A DNA stretch of 38,874 bases. Origin: Verrucomicrobiota bacterium. Its GTDB lineage: Bacteria > Verrucomicrobiota > Verrucomicrobiia > Limisphaerales > SIBE01. Every line of letters begins with the position of its first letter. Position 1 is the stretch's first letter. A program made the translations under genes and the position numbers. The stretch lies in NCBI GenBank assembly GCA_016871515.1, contig VHDE01000047.1, positions 1 through 38,874 on the forward strand. Reading direction: 5' to 3'. This document shows, piece by piece, positions 16,811 to 25,404 of the stretch. The notes under the pieces were generated by a model. It was not told where the DNA came from, searched no databases, and saw nothing but the letters and a program-made list of their open reading frames with translations.

Positions 16811-17836
16811 CTAAGTGAGTCGAACTGACCTGCGCTCGCGGATTGATCTCTCTTCGGCTTCGCAGATTTCGACGGCGCTGCAGCCGTCTTCGCCCGTCAC
16901 GACCGATGGAGCGCGGCCTTCGCGGATGCATTCCACCATGTGGCTTAGTTCGCCTACGAAACCGTCTTTGCCTTTGCATTTAACCGTCCGAGCGGCTCGA
17001 CCCTCTTGAAACAGACGCAAGGCATCAGCCCCGCGCGCGAAATCATAATCAACGGTCGCCTTCTCAAAATTCACGGTGTAGCTCATCGTAAAGCCAAATC
17101 CCCGCGTCATCGCCCAACTCCCTTCCGCATGCACAATCGCGCCCGAAGCAACCTCGTACTGCGCGACGACATGATCGATCGCGCCACTGAATTTCGAATA
17201 GCCCGCCGCGCAGACGGATCGCGGCCGGCCAAAACAGAATTGCACGAAATCAACATCGTGAATGTGCAGATCGAGGAGTGCGCCTCCTGATCTTTTACCG
17301 TTGAAGAAATTCTGTTGTCCCCAACCGGGGGGCTCGGCGACGCGGCGAAATCGCGCGCCCAGAACCTTTCCGAAGCGCTTTTCATCAATCGCTTCCTTGA
17401 CCCATTTCCACTCGGGCCAAAAGCGCAGGCACATTGCCGGCATAAAGAAGCCTTTGGATTTGCTGGCCATCGAGACCATCTCCCGAGCCAGCTTCGAGGT
17501 GCGCGCGAGCGGCTTTTCACAAATGACATGCTTGCCTGCTTTGAGCGCTGCGACCGCCGAGGGATGATGAGACGGCGTGGGAGTGCAAATGTCGATCAAA
17601 TGAATGTCTCTGTCCGTCAGCAAATCGTTGAACTCACGATAAGCTTTGATTCGGGTCATATCCAGCTTCACCGGGTCGGCGACATCAATATTGCCGGCGA
17701 CATCAGACAGATTCCCGTCCAGCCGCCGCCCGCTGGGATTGCAGATTGCGGCTAAGCGCACGCCGCGAATTTGCCGATAAGCCTTGATGTGTGTCGCGGC
17801 CATGAAACCGAGACCGACAATGCCAACATTAATCAT
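16811..17836 (-). CDS. Gfo/Idh/MocA-family oxidoreductase
   Basis: A 341-residue NAD(P)-dependent dehydrogenase. The Rossmann motif VGIVGLGFMA begins at residue 4, the signature EKPLA is at 107-111 and the likely catalytic His is in LLDLHIHDVDFVQF. There is no signal peptide, so it is cytoplasmic. It is followed 24 bp downstream by the isomerase gene, forming a two-gene operon that probably oxidises and rearranges a sugar or cyclitol. The exact substrate cannot be deduced. Confidence 0.9.
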   Translation of the reverse strand: MINVGIVGLGFMAATHIKAYRQIRGVRLAAICNPSGRRLDGNLSDVAGNIDVADPVKLDMTRIKAYREFNDLLTDRDIHLIDICTPTPSHHPSAVAALKAGKHVICEKPLARTSKLAREMVSMASKSKGFFMPAMCLRFWPEWKWVKEAIDEKRFGKVLGARFRRVAEPPGWGQQNFFNGKRSGGALLDLHIHDVDFVQFCFGRPRSVCAAGYSKFSGAIDHVVAQYEVASGAIVHAEGSWAMTRGFGFTMSYTVNFEKATVDYDFARGADALRLFQEGRAARTVKCKGKDGFVGELSHMVECIREGRAPSVVTGEDGCSAVEICEAEERSIRERRSVRLT

Positions 17837-17905
17837 CGGTGAATTGGTTATTGCAACTGAGTATGGCGGTCATGACGCAGTCAGGCAAGTTCCGAAGCGG
17901 AAGGC

Positions 17906-18265
17906 TCAGCGGATTGGAAGGAATATCACCCTGTTTGTCCACTCCTGGAGCGTACGTGCCGACCAAGTGAGGATCAGGCTTTCGATGATCGGGGCAATGG
18001 GATCGGATTGCTTCACCATAAACAAGCCGCCCATTGGCTTCCCATTCTCCAACCGTCTGAAGGCTGCGGCTGGCATGGTATTGACGTCGTGTGAGACAAC
18101 GATCAATCCCTCATTGGCGGCGTAATCGAGAACATCACAGTCGTCTGCGCTTCCCAATCCGACCTCCCTAACACGAAGAAACTCTATGGATGGCTCGCAC
18201 CGGATGGCACCGAGAACGAGATGCTCATTCAGATCGTGATCCGCAAGGAATCGAACCCGTCTCAT
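17906..18265 (-). CDS. DUF5615-type PIN-like protein, probable toxin
   Basis: A 119-residue protein from ATG 18265. It has the DUF5615/Mut7-C-like PIN layout: RVRFLADHDLNEHLV (first acidic pair), DCDVLDYAANEGLIVVSHD (second acidic group), then a C-terminal helix and strand. CCGAGG lies directly before the ATG. The longer frame (to 18367) is rejected because it overlaps the upstream gene with non-homologous sequence. Such genes normally follow a DUF433 antitoxin gene, which here (18279-18574) is frameshifted, 13 nt upstream. It is probably a ribonuclease toxin, intact by sequence. Confidence 0.78.
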   Translation of the reverse strand: MRRVRFLADHDLNEHLVLGAIRCEPSIEFLRVREVGLGSADDCDVLDYAANEGLIVVSHDVNTMPAAAFRRLENGKPMGGLFMVKQSDPIAPIIESLILTWSARTLQEWTNRVIFLPIR

Positions 18266-18278
18266 CCTCGGCCGAGGC

Positions 18279-18574
18279 TTACCGCGGGTTACGCAGGGAC
18301 CGAAGCCGTTCAACAACAGGGTGCCGATGCTTGGACGCTCTTTTCCGCCATTTCTCCCAGAGCACACCCTGTCGACGTAAATACTGCTGAATTTGTTTTC
18401 GGTGAGCTAAGTAATAGGTTATCGCGCCGTAAACCTCTTCCAAACTGAGAGTCGGATATTGTTGTTGAATCGTTTCCGGCGAAGCTCCTTGCTCAAATGC
18501 AGCCACGAATCGCCAACGCGCATGGCCCCGTGTTCATCAATGCGAACGTAATCCTCGACCATTATTTTCGTCAT
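18279..18574 (-). pseudogene. frameshifted DUF433-family antitoxin
   Basis: Two frames together make one DUF433 protein. The first part (ATG 18574, VEDYVRIDEHGAMRVGDS) breaks off near 18505-18510, and the rest continues in another frame (VAAFEQGASPETIQQQYP, TLSLEEVYGAITYYLAHR, to the stop at 18279-18281). Around the break the strand usually following GDS (roughly seven residues) is missing, so a deletion of about 20 nt probably caused the shift. Downstream, the DUF5615 toxin-like gene appears intact. A new start inside the second frame could still make the helical half (ATG 18506). Confidence 0.72.
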
Positions 18575-18629
18575 GAGCTGGCAACATTGGGGCTTAAGCC
18601 CCGCTTGCAAGTAAACCTCTATAGGCTAT

Positions 18630-19373
18630 CTACTTTCGAGGCGTCCGATGCAGCCGGTTTTGAAACAAAAGTTTCCACGTGATCCGGAGCGCTTCGCGCA
18701 CGATCTTCGGCGACATTTTCGAGGTCCCGTGAAATCGGTCGGTGAAAATGATGGGAACCTCAACGATCCGCAAACCTTGGCGCCACACCTTATGCGTCAT
18801 CTCAATTTGAAAGCTGTAGCCACTCGAGTCCACGCTCTCGATGTCGATCGACTGAAGGGTCCGCCGCCGAAAGCATTTGAAGCCGCCGGTCGGATCGCTG
18901 AAGGGCATTCCCGTGATCAACTGCACATATTTGGCGGCGCTCAAACTAAGCATCAGCCTTTTGAGCGGCCAGTTAATAACGCGAATGCCGTTGCAATAAC
19001 GGGAGCCTAACACGAGGTCAGCATCCTGCGCCGCTTTGAGGAATGCAGGAATATCGTCAGGGTTGTGCGACAGGTCGCCATCCATTTCGAAAATGAATTC
19101 GCACCCCTTTTCGAGCGCCCACGCGAAACCTGCGCAGTACGCGCGGCCAAGGCCCTGTTTTGCCGTCCGGTGCAAGACGTGGATTTCCGGATGGTGTGCG
19201 GCAAAACTATCCGCAAGCTTCCCTGTGCCATCTGGAGAATTGTCGTCCACAATCAGCAAGTCCACGGGAACAGGAAGCTTCAAGAGACGCTCGACGAGGG
19301 CAGGAAGGTTTTCCCGCTCGTTGTAGGTCGGCACTATAATCAGCGCTTTGCTGCTATTGGCGTCCGCGTCCAT
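18630..19373 (-). CDS. Dpm1-like polyprenol monophosphomannose synthase (GT2)
   Basis: A 247-residue single-domain GT2 glycosyltransferase. Motifs: IIVPTYNERENLPALVERL, VDDNSPDGTG, KQGLGRAYCAGFAWALEKG, the metal-binding FEMDGDLSHNPDDIP, GSRYCNG and RFHGTSKMS. The order and length match dolichol/polyprenol phosphate mannose synthases lacking the membrane domain. It transfers a hexose (probably mannose) from the nucleotide sugar to a polyprenyl phosphate at the inner face of the membrane. No ArnT/PMT-type acceptor gene is nearby. Confidence 0.9.
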   Translation of the reverse strand: MDADANSSKALIIVPTYNERENLPALVERLLKLPVPVDLLIVDDNSPDGTGKLADSFAAHHPEIHVLHRTAKQGLGRAYCAGFAWALEKGCEFIFEMDGDLSHNPDDIPAFLKAAQDADLVLGSRYCNGIRVINWPLKRLMLSLSAAKYVQLITGMPFSDPTGGFKCFRRRTLQSIDIESVDSSGYSFQIEMTHKVWRQGLRIVEVPIIFTDRFHGTSKMSPKIVREALRITWKLLFQNRLHRTPRK

Positions 19374-19421
19374 GCAGAGAATTAAGCAGCAAAAACGCCA
19401 AAAACAAGTCGCGAAATGCCG

Positions 19422-20780
19422 TTAGACCTTCGGCAGGACCCACGGCTTTCGGTACTCGGGGCGTGTTCGCAACCTATTTGCCTCTTTGTCTGGAGAACCG
19501 CCCGGCTTCGAAACAAATTCTTCTGTCTTTGGATCCAGAAAAAGTTTTCGCCCTGCGCGCCAGGAAACATTGCCCCCATGGCATAACACTGACGAAATAT
19601 GTCCGACGGTTTCGAGATCCGCATTCGGTCTTTTCCGGCTCTTCACGCAATCGATGAAATTCTGGATGTGACTCACGCCGCTGTTGTCTCCGGAACCTTC
19701 AGCGACGAGGTTATGCTTCGCATCATGCGCATGCCAGCGGCTATTCCCAATCACCATGTAGCCTTCGTCGCCGTAGATCACAACACCCTCCTTAAGTCCG
19801 TAGTAATCATGTGGGCACCAGATTCGCATTTCGTACGTGAGCAGCTTCCCTGGGCTGCCTGCGTATTCATAATTCACTTGGAGCGTGTCCGGCCATTCCT
19901 GGGCATCGTCGAAATACCATTTGCCTCCGCTCGAGCAAATCGATGCGGGCAAGCCCAGCGGCGATTCTCCGCGTGCCTCGGCCGCGGTACTCAAGGCCCA
20001 GCGCGCAATGTCCAATCGATGCACACCGTCATTGCCCAGGTCGCCGGTTCCGTAATCGAAAAACCAACGCCAGTTCCCATGGAATCGAACGGGATTGAAC
20101 GGCCGCTTCGGCGCTGGTCCAAGCCAAATATCGTAATCGACACCTTGTGGCGGCTCGCCATCTGCCGGTTTGCCAATCGAACTTTGTTTGTCGCTTTCCC
20201 AAGCCTTGGCGACAAGACAACGGCCGAGTTTTCCGGTGCGAATGTAATTCATGGCGGAGTGAAAATAATCGCTCGTGCGCGATTGTGTTCCCAGTTGAAC
20301 GATGCGGTTGTGCTTCCGTGCGGCCGCAATCATCCGCCGGCCTTCCTCGATATTATGGCCGTCCGGTTTTTCGACATAGACATCCTTGCCGGCCATACAA
20401 CCGAGAATCGTTGGAATCGCATGCCAATGATCCGGCGTTCCCACGACCAGCGCGTCGAGCTTCGGGTTCTCGACCAGTTTTCGGAAATCCGTCTCGGTCA
20501 CCGGCTCTTTCCCTTGCCTCTCGGTCACCGCTTTGACAGCGGCGGGCAGGCGGCGCGAATCGATATCGCAGATCGCGACCACGTCGGCCTCTTTGAGGCT
20601 CGCAAACGTCTGCATCAAAAAGGCCGCGCGTCCGCCCACGCCGATGCATCCGACTTGAACACGCTCGCTGGCAGGAGCCTTAGCGGCTGGTTCACCCATC
20701 GATGTTCGGGTCGAGGTGGCCAAAGCAGTCGCGCCTAAAGCCGAAAGTTTCATGAATTCTCTGCGAGGGAAGGTTTTCAT
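19422..20780 (-). CDS. Tat-exported Gfo/Idh/MocA-family oxidoreductase
   Basis: A 452-residue protein. A twin-arginine signal (FPRREFMKLSALGATALATS, RR at 6-7) precedes a Rossmann motif (VGCIGVGGRAAFLM, 43-56), EKPDGHN (137-143) and the His-containing DLGNDGVHRLDIARWAL. Periplasmic members with bound NAD(P) are common in Verrucomicrobiota and Planctomycetota and are expected to act on glycosides or 3-keto-sugars. The ATG overlaps the stop of the upstream HEAT gene (ATGA), so the two are translationally coupled. Confidence 0.92.
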   Translation of the reverse strand: MKTFPRREFMKLSALGATALATSTRTSMGEPAAKAPASERVQVGCIGVGGRAAFLMQTFASLKEADVVAICDIDSRRLPAAVKAVTERQGKEPVTETDFRKLVENPKLDALVVGTPDHWHAIPTILGCMAGKDVYVEKPDGHNIEEGRRMIAAARKHNRIVQLGTQSRTSDYFHSAMNYIRTGKLGRCLVAKAWESDKQSSIGKPADGEPPQGVDYDIWLGPAPKRPFNPVRFHGNWRWFFDYGTGDLGNDGVHRLDIARWALSTAAEARGESPLGLPASICSSGGKWYFDDAQEWPDTLQVNYEYAGSPGKLLTYEMRIWCPHDYYGLKEGVVIYGDEGYMVIGNSRWHAHDAKHNLVAEGSGDNSGVSHIQNFIDCVKSRKRPNADLETVGHISSVLCHGGNVSWRAGRKLFLDPKTEEFVSKPGGSPDKEANRLRTRPEYRKPWVLPKV

Positions 20781-22087
20781 AGGTTAACTGGGATTTGCCG
20801 ATGATTAAACCAGGCACGCACATGAAGCAAGGCTCTTTGAGGCCTGCGTTGCCACTCGTGGGCAACTCGCCAAAGCGCGTGAGCGGGCCAGATACGTCGA
20901 TTCAAGGCGCGATCTTCAAGCGCTGCGTTGCGCGGTGCAGACGCGGCCGGAGCGGCATCCGGCCCAATTTGGCCGAGGTAAAATGCAGCTGCTGTCTGCG
21001 GCCCAAATAGACTCTTGCCGAATGCGAGGTCTGGTTCCACGACCCAATATTCGTTCTCGTTTGGACGATTGGTGCTCATGAGTGCGGAAACCACGACAGA
21101 CAAAGTGTTTGTCGAAGAATTTTCCAGCTTGCCCGAAGCGAACGCAGCCAGGACCCGGACAAGCTGGTTATCGTCTGTGAGACAACTCCGCAGAAACGGC
21201 GCAGCGATCCGCGCATTCTGACGCATGGATACGAACACTTGCATCACGCGCACGCGCTGCGGCGGACGGTCGCGAAAAGTCTCTTCGAGAATGCCAATTA
21301 CCTCTGGATTAGTTGGTTCGATTGCGATCAAGGCCTCTAGCGCCGCTTCGGCATTCGCGCCCTTCAACAATGGCAGCAAATGAGGAACCGCGCCCTCCGC
21401 AGCCCGCCCGATTCCCTTTAGCCCCGTTAAAGCCATATGACTAAGCTGCCCCGGTTCATTGACCCGTTCGATCAAGGCAGGGACGGCGAATTGTCCGTGA
21501 GCTCCAGCATATCGTAAGGCGGTGGTTAGATCACTGAAGGCAGTGGGATGACCTTCCCGAAGAAGTCGAAGAACTTCCTTTTGGGTTCGCGGATCTTCCG
21601 GAGCGACTCGCAACAGGGAGGTGGCAGCGAACAGTTGGAGATAGCGGTCTGAATCGTTGCGGGCTAATTCCAGCAAAGACGACGTCGCTGGAGCCGCGTG
21701 ACGTCCGAGCACCAGCAAGCCATAAACCGCACTGTCCCGCAAAGTCTTGGCGGGAACAGGCTTTTGCAATGCCCGCTTCATAAATGGCGGTAGCTGCGGC
21801 CAAAGCTTTGCTTTCAGCTTGGCGCTCCATGAATCTTTTGGCTCCAGATTCCGGACCAGATACGGAAGGACATTTGTCCCGAGCTGCAGCACCACACGCT
21901 CGTCCCGTTGTTGAATCCAATGGGAGATCGGTTTTCCGCCGTGCCGAGGTTCAACTCTGCGGCTCAGCGAGCTCGCGCCGAAGATGACAGCGAGAATGAC
22001 AATCCACGCAATCATCTGACGCAGCGGTTTCTTTACCTTGAGAAATTGACGCACCGAGCCGCAATCGTACATATGCAAGATGCACAT
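20777..22087 (-). CDS. membrane-anchored HEAT-repeat protein
   Basis: A 436-residue protein. An N-terminal anchor (about 25-42, MIAWIVILAVIFGASSL) is followed by a GKPISHWI motif common in verrucomicrobial HEAT proteins. Then come helical HEAT-type repeats (VPALIERVNEPGQ, AVPHLLPLLKGANAEAALEAL, AAPFLRSCLTDDNQLVRVLAA) spaced 35-45 residues. The last 30 residues are Arg-rich and less repeat-like. It acts as a scaffold; the partner is unknown. It is coupled to the downstream Tat oxidoreductase gene by a 4-bp overlap. Start ATG 22087 or ATG 22072. Confidence 0.8.
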   Translation of the reverse strand: MCILHMYDCGSVRQFLKVKKPLRQMIAWIVILAVIFGASSLSRRVEPRHGGKPISHWIQQRDERVVLQLGTNVLPYLVRNLEPKDSWSAKLKAKLWPQLPPFMKRALQKPVPAKTLRDSAVYGLLVLGRHAAPATSSLLELARNDSDRYLQLFAATSLLRVAPEDPRTQKEVLRLLREGHPTAFSDLTTALRYAGAHGQFAVPALIERVNEPGQLSHMALTGLKGIGRAAEGAVPHLLPLLKGANAEAALEALIAIEPTNPEVIGILEETFRDRPPQRVRVMQVFVSMRQNARIAAPFLRSCLTDDNQLVRVLAAFASGKLENSSTNTLSVVVSALMSTNRPNENEYWVVEPDLAFGKSLFGPQTAAAFYLGQIGPDAAPAASAPRNAALEDRALNRRIWPAHALWRVAHEWQRRPQRALLHVRAWFNHRQIPVNL

Positions 22088-22120
22088 TCTTCAATCCGCT
22101 CGCAAATCTTATGAACCGCT

Positions 22121-22447
22121 GTGGGATGTGGCAATCGACAAGTACGGAAGGTCACCGATTTGAAAGCCGAACTGGAGGCGGTCAACGTGAAGCATCAAAA
22201 CCGTAAGACGACGCATGAGGATATCGATTACCTGACTGATCTGTCGCGGTGCGCTCACAAGAAACTTTCGTGGCAAAAACAAATTGCCAGCTTGCAAAAG
22301 CGGACGCTGATCGTTCTCGAAAACATGGCCAGGCTGATGAACGATCCAACGAATCCTCCCGACGAACCGACACGCGATCAAATGGTCCAGTCTCTGCAGG
22401 CCGTTCAGTCTATCATGGAACGTCTTCAGAACGTTAAGTTGAGTTGA
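22121..22447 (+). CDS. small coiled-coil protein of unknown function
   Basis: A 108-residue protein from GTG 22121. It is hydrophilic and mostly helical (VTDLKAELEAVNVKHQNRK, then KLSWQKQIASLQKRTLIVLENMARL and SLQAVQSIMERLQNVKL). No family was recognised. It is divergent from the HEAT gene with a 33-bp gap. The minus-strand frame over the same stretch is Arg/Val-rich and less plausible. The start is uncertain because there is no strong Shine-Dalgarno. Confidence 0.5.
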   Translation: MGCGNRQVRKVTDLKAELEAVNVKHQNRKTTHEDIDYLTDLSRCAHKKLSWQKQIASLQKRTLIVLENMARLMNDPTNPPDEPTRDQMVQSLQAVQSIMERLQNVKLS

Positions 22448-22453
22448 TTCCTA

Positions 22454-22525
22454 GCAGGACAACGCGTCCCGCCTGTCATGACTATGATGTACGCAGAATG
22501 CTGACAGGCGAGACGCCTGTCCGGC
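22454..22525. repeat. short dispersed inverted repeat (GCGTCCCGCC type)
   Basis: The left arm 22455-22477 (CAGGACAACGCGTCCCGCC...) and right arm 22503-22525 (GACAGGCGAGACGCCTGTCC...) are imperfect inverted copies around a loop containing a GTACGC word. It belongs to the same family as 5141-5282, 7257-7320 and 25431-25498. It begins 6 nt after the stop of the coiled-coil gene. Confidence 0.8.
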
Positions 22526-22771
22526 CGGCGTTTAGACTTAGAAGCGCTGCGAAGAGGATGCGGGTATCACCGATACCAGAATCAGTTTTGTGCGCTCGCA
22601 ATAAGCGTTGCATTCCTTGGGAAAGATTGCCACATTCCGCAACACTTAGATGCATTGATGATTTCAAGGCATGGTGAATTGTCAGTTGAAAGTGCTTCAT
22701 TGATGATTTGAAACCCGATGGCCGGGAACAGTCTGGGGAATTCTTCAGTATCTAACACAATAAAGTTATCA
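22526..22771. other. leader region of the RRM gene
   Basis: About 245 bp with no gene. It contains two close copies of a CATTGATGATTT word (about 22653 and 22700). No protein-like frame was found. It presumably holds the promoter and the 5' leader of the RRM gene, but no convincing -35/-10 pair was seen. Confidence 0.4.
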
Positions 22772-23083
22772 ATGAATACGAAACTGTACGTAGGGAATCT
22801 CTCCTACCAAACGACCGAAAATGATCTTGAAGATCTCTTCTCGCCATTTGGTCCCGTTACCGAGGTGAACCTAATGGTGGACAAAATGAATGGCCGCTCG
22901 CGCGGCTTCGCCTTTGTCACCATGGCGACGAAAGAAGGCATGGACGCCGCAATTCAAGGTCTTAATGGCAAAGAATATTCGGGCAGGAATTTGACCGTGA
23001 ATGAGGCGCGCCCACGCGAAGAGCGTGCTGGCGGCGGTGGCGGGTCGCATGGGCCTCGCCGCGAGTATAGCAAGCGCTATTAA
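22772..23083 (+). CDS. RRM-domain RNA-binding protein
   Basis: A 103-residue protein with one RNA-recognition motif: RNP2 is LYVGNL (residues 4-9) and RNP1 is RSRGFAFV, followed by a Gly/Arg-rich tail ([21 protein letters not shown]). This is the layout of the small single-RRM, often cold-induced, proteins of cyanobacteria and Verrucomicrobiota. ATG 22772 starts directly at the domain; the longer frame from 22718 adds non-conserved residues. A strong terminator follows 20 nt after the stop, so it is probably a single-gene transcript. Confidence 0.93.
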   Translation: MNTKLYVGNLSYQTTENDLEDLFSPFGPVTEVNLMVDKMNGRSRGFAFVTMATKEGMDAAIQGLNGKEYSGRNLTVNEARPREERAGGGGGSHGPRREYSKRY

Positions 23084-23103
23084 TTAATCTGTAACTTCGC
23101 CAC

Positions 23104-23138
23104 GTGGGATTCTGAAGAGGAATCCCACTTTTTGTTTT
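23104..23138 (+). terminator. Rho-independent terminator after the RRM gene
   Basis: A perfect 9-bp stem GTGGGATTC / GAATCCCAC (23104-23112 and 23120-23128) with a 7-nt loop is followed by TTTTTGTTTT. It separates the RRM transcript from infA. Confidence 0.92.
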
Positions 23139-23179
23139 CAAAAGTTAACCTATGATGCCGCCGTGCGGAACAATGAACT

Positions 23180-23392
23180 ATGCAAGAACATATTGAGGTC
23201 GAGGGCACGATTGTCACCGTTCTTCCGGGCACGATGTTTCGGGTGGAATTGGATAACAAACACCAAGTGCTCGCCCACATTTCCGGGAAGATGCGAAAAC
23301 ATTTTGTTCGGTTGACCGCTGGGGATCGCGTTCGCTTGGAAATGTCGCCGTACGACCTCGAAAAAGCGCGGATCGTCTTCCGGCTCAAATGA
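23180..23392 (+). CDS. infA: translation initiation factor IF-1
   Basis: A 70-residue OB-fold protein. It has the IF-1 pattern: [47 protein letters not shown] and [11 protein letters not shown]-1 occupies the ribosomal A site during initiation. The length matches the usual 70-73. It lies apart from ribosomal-protein operons, just after the RRM gene terminator. TATGAT at 23151-23156 may be its -10 element. Confidence 0.95.
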   Translation: MQEHIEVEGTIVTVLPGTMFRVELDNKHQVLAHISGKMRKHFVRLTAGDRVRLEMSPYDLEKARIVFRLK

Positions 23393-23526
23393 CCGGGGAG
23401 TGCGGACCGCCAAGCCGCTGAGTCCGCGCCTGATCTCGTTCTTGATTCTCTCGCTTGCGGACCCGCCGGCCCGCGCTTCCAGACTGGGGATTTGCAAGCT
23501 ATTGGCCGATTTGCTATTCCTCAGAC

Positions 23527-25404
23527 ATGAAGCGTTGCGGGAATGGCGCCTTGATCGGTTTGCTCATCATCGGTGCGGTGCTTTCGCCAGCATCGACGCC
23601 AGCAACGAAACCCATTTCACTTCATCCGGAAAACCCGCATTACTTTCTGTATCGCGGCAAACCGACCGTCCTCATCACGTCGGGCGAGCATTACGGCGCG
23701 TTGCTCAATCTGGATTTCGATTACGTCAAGTATTTCGCGGAACTGGAAAGCAAAGGGTTGAACAACACTCGCACATTCACGGGCGCTTACGTCGAACCGC
23801 AAGGCGCATTCAACATTGCCAAAAACACATTGGCCCCAGCTCCGAATCGATTCATTGCGCCATGGGCAAGAAGCAGCACGCCCGGTTATGCCAACGGAGG
23901 CAACAAATTCGATTTGACCCAATGGGACCCGGCCTACTTCAAGCGACTCCGTGATCTGGTCGCTCAGGCACGGAAACGAAGCATCATTGTTGAACTGAAT
24001 CTTTTCTGTCCGTTCTATGACGAAGCGCAGTGGAAACTCAGCCCGCAAAATGCCAGCAACAACGTAAACAATCTCGGTTTCGTCGCGCGCACAAATGTAT
24101 ATACGCTCGACAAACATGGCGGCCTGCTTGGAGTTCACGAAGCAATGGTGCGAAAGATCGTCGCGGAGCTGAAGGACTTCGACAATCTTTACTACGAAAT
24201 CTGCAACGAACCGTACTTCGGCGGAGTCGCGCTCGAATGGCAGCACCACCTTGTCGATGTCATCGTCGAGGCCGAGAAAGCGCTTAAGAACAAGCACCTC
24301 ATCTCGATGAACATTGCCAACGGCGCCGCGCGGGTGCTGACGCCACATCCGGCCGTTTCGATCTTTAACTTTCATTACGCCAGTCCGCCCAACGCTGTCG
24401 CGGCAAACTACGGCTTCAACAAGGTCATTGGCGACAACGAAACCGGTTTCGGCGGAACCAACGATCTGCCTTACCGAATCGAAGCGTGGGAATTCATCCT
24501 GGCTGGCGGCGCTCTTTTCAATCATCTCGATTACTCGTTCACGGCGGATCATGAGGACGGAACGTTTGTCTATCCGGCGACGCAGCCCGGCGGCGGCAAT
24601 CCCGGGTTCCGCAACCAGATGAAAGTGTTGAAGCAGTTCATTGACAGCTTTGACTTCATCAAAATGAAACCGGACGGTTCCTTCATCAAGAGAGGTGTTC
24701 CGGCCGGCACATCGGCCCGAGGATTGTCAGAAGCTGGGAAGGCTTACGCGGTGTACATCGCGCCAACGCCGGCGCGCAAAGATGACTTTTCGGTCCGATG
24801 GACGGGCAAAGTCGAGCCAAAACATTCCGAGACGTACACGTTTCACGCGCTTTCTAATGACGGCGTCCGCCTCTGGGTGAATGGCAAACTTATTGTCAAT
24901 AATTGGACCGAGCACTCGGCTCAGGAAGATGCCGGAACGATCGCGCTCAAGGCCGGGCAAAAGTACGATTTGAAGCTCGAATACTTTCAAGGCAGCGGCA
25001 GCGCGGTGATCAAGCTGTTCTGGTCAAGCTCAAGTCAGCCAAAGGAGCTGATTCCACAGTCGCAACTTTTCCTTCAGGACGGCAACCGGCAGGGGTTGCA
25101 AGGGCGCTACTTTCTCGGAAAGAATTTTGAACTGCTGCGAATGAACAGAGTTGATAACACCATCAATTTTGATTGGACTAGCCCTTCACCTTTCGCCGAC
25201 CTTTCAAAACTTGTGACTACGAATCACACCGCAAACCTTACGCTGCATTTGCCGGCGGCAGCCTACAAAGCCGAATGGATTAATCCAAAGACCGGCCAGG
25301 TCGATAAACAGGAAAGCTTTAAGCGTTTGGGCGGCGCCGTAACGATGATTTCACCGCCCTTCTCGGAAGATATGGCCCTGAAAATTAAGACCAAGAAAAA
25401 ATGA
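23527..25404 (+). CDS. exported GH-A-clan-like glycosidase with a nested PA14-type domain
   Basis: A 625-residue protein. A signal peptide (1-27) precedes a TIM-barrel of the GH5/GH-A type (about 35-385). The acid/base Glu is probably E228 (YYEICNEPYF), and E305 (IGDNETGFGG) may be the nucleophile. Residues 400-412 (GLSEAGKAYAVYIAP) begin a C-terminal beta domain that resumes at about 565 (NLTLHLPAAAYKAEWINPKTG). Between them lies a PA14-type carbohydrate-binding segment: FSVRWTGKVEP, DGVRLWVNGKLIVNNW, then GLQGRYFLGKNF and NTINFDW. Its two halves are in swapped order. ATG 23527 gives a proper signal peptide; the frame runs to 23455 without homology. The stop overlaps the next ATG (ATGA). The substrate is unknown. 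Confidence 0.85.
   Translation: MKRCGNGALIGLLIIGAVLSPASTPATKPISLHPENPHYFLYRGKPTVLITSGEHYGALLNLDFDYVKYFAELESKGLNNTRTFTGAYVEPQGAFNIAKNTLAPAPNRFIAPWARSSTPGYANGGNKFDLTQWDPAYFKRLRDLVAQARKRSIIVELNLFCPFYDEAQWKLSPQNASNNVNNLGFVARTNVYTLDKHGGLLGVHEAMVRKIVAELKDFDNLYYEICNEPYFGGVALEWQHHLVDVIVEAEKALKNKHLISMNIANGAARVLTPHPAVSIFNFHYASPPNAVAANYGFNKVIGDNETGFGGTNDLPYRIEAWEFILAGGALFNHLDYSFTADHEDGTFVYPATQPGGGNPGFRNQMKVLKQFIDSFDFIKMKPDGSFIKRGVPAGTSARGLSEAGKAYAVYIAPTPARKDDFSVRWTGKVEPKHSETYTFHALSNDGVRLWVNGKLIVNNWTEHSAQEDAGTIALKAGQKYDLKLEYFQGSGSAVIKLFWSSSSQPKELIPQSQLFLQDGNRQGLQGRYFLGKNFELLRMNRVDNTINFDWTSPSPFADLSKLVTTNHTANLTLHLPAAAYKAEWINPKTGQVDKQESFKRLGGAVTMISPPFSEDMALKIKTKKK

Noticed and set aside
19599..20738. Long plus-strand open frame (379 codons)
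   Set aside because: It lies fully antisense to the Tat-exported Gfo/Idh/MocA gene, whose motifs are clear; the plus-strand product has no family features.
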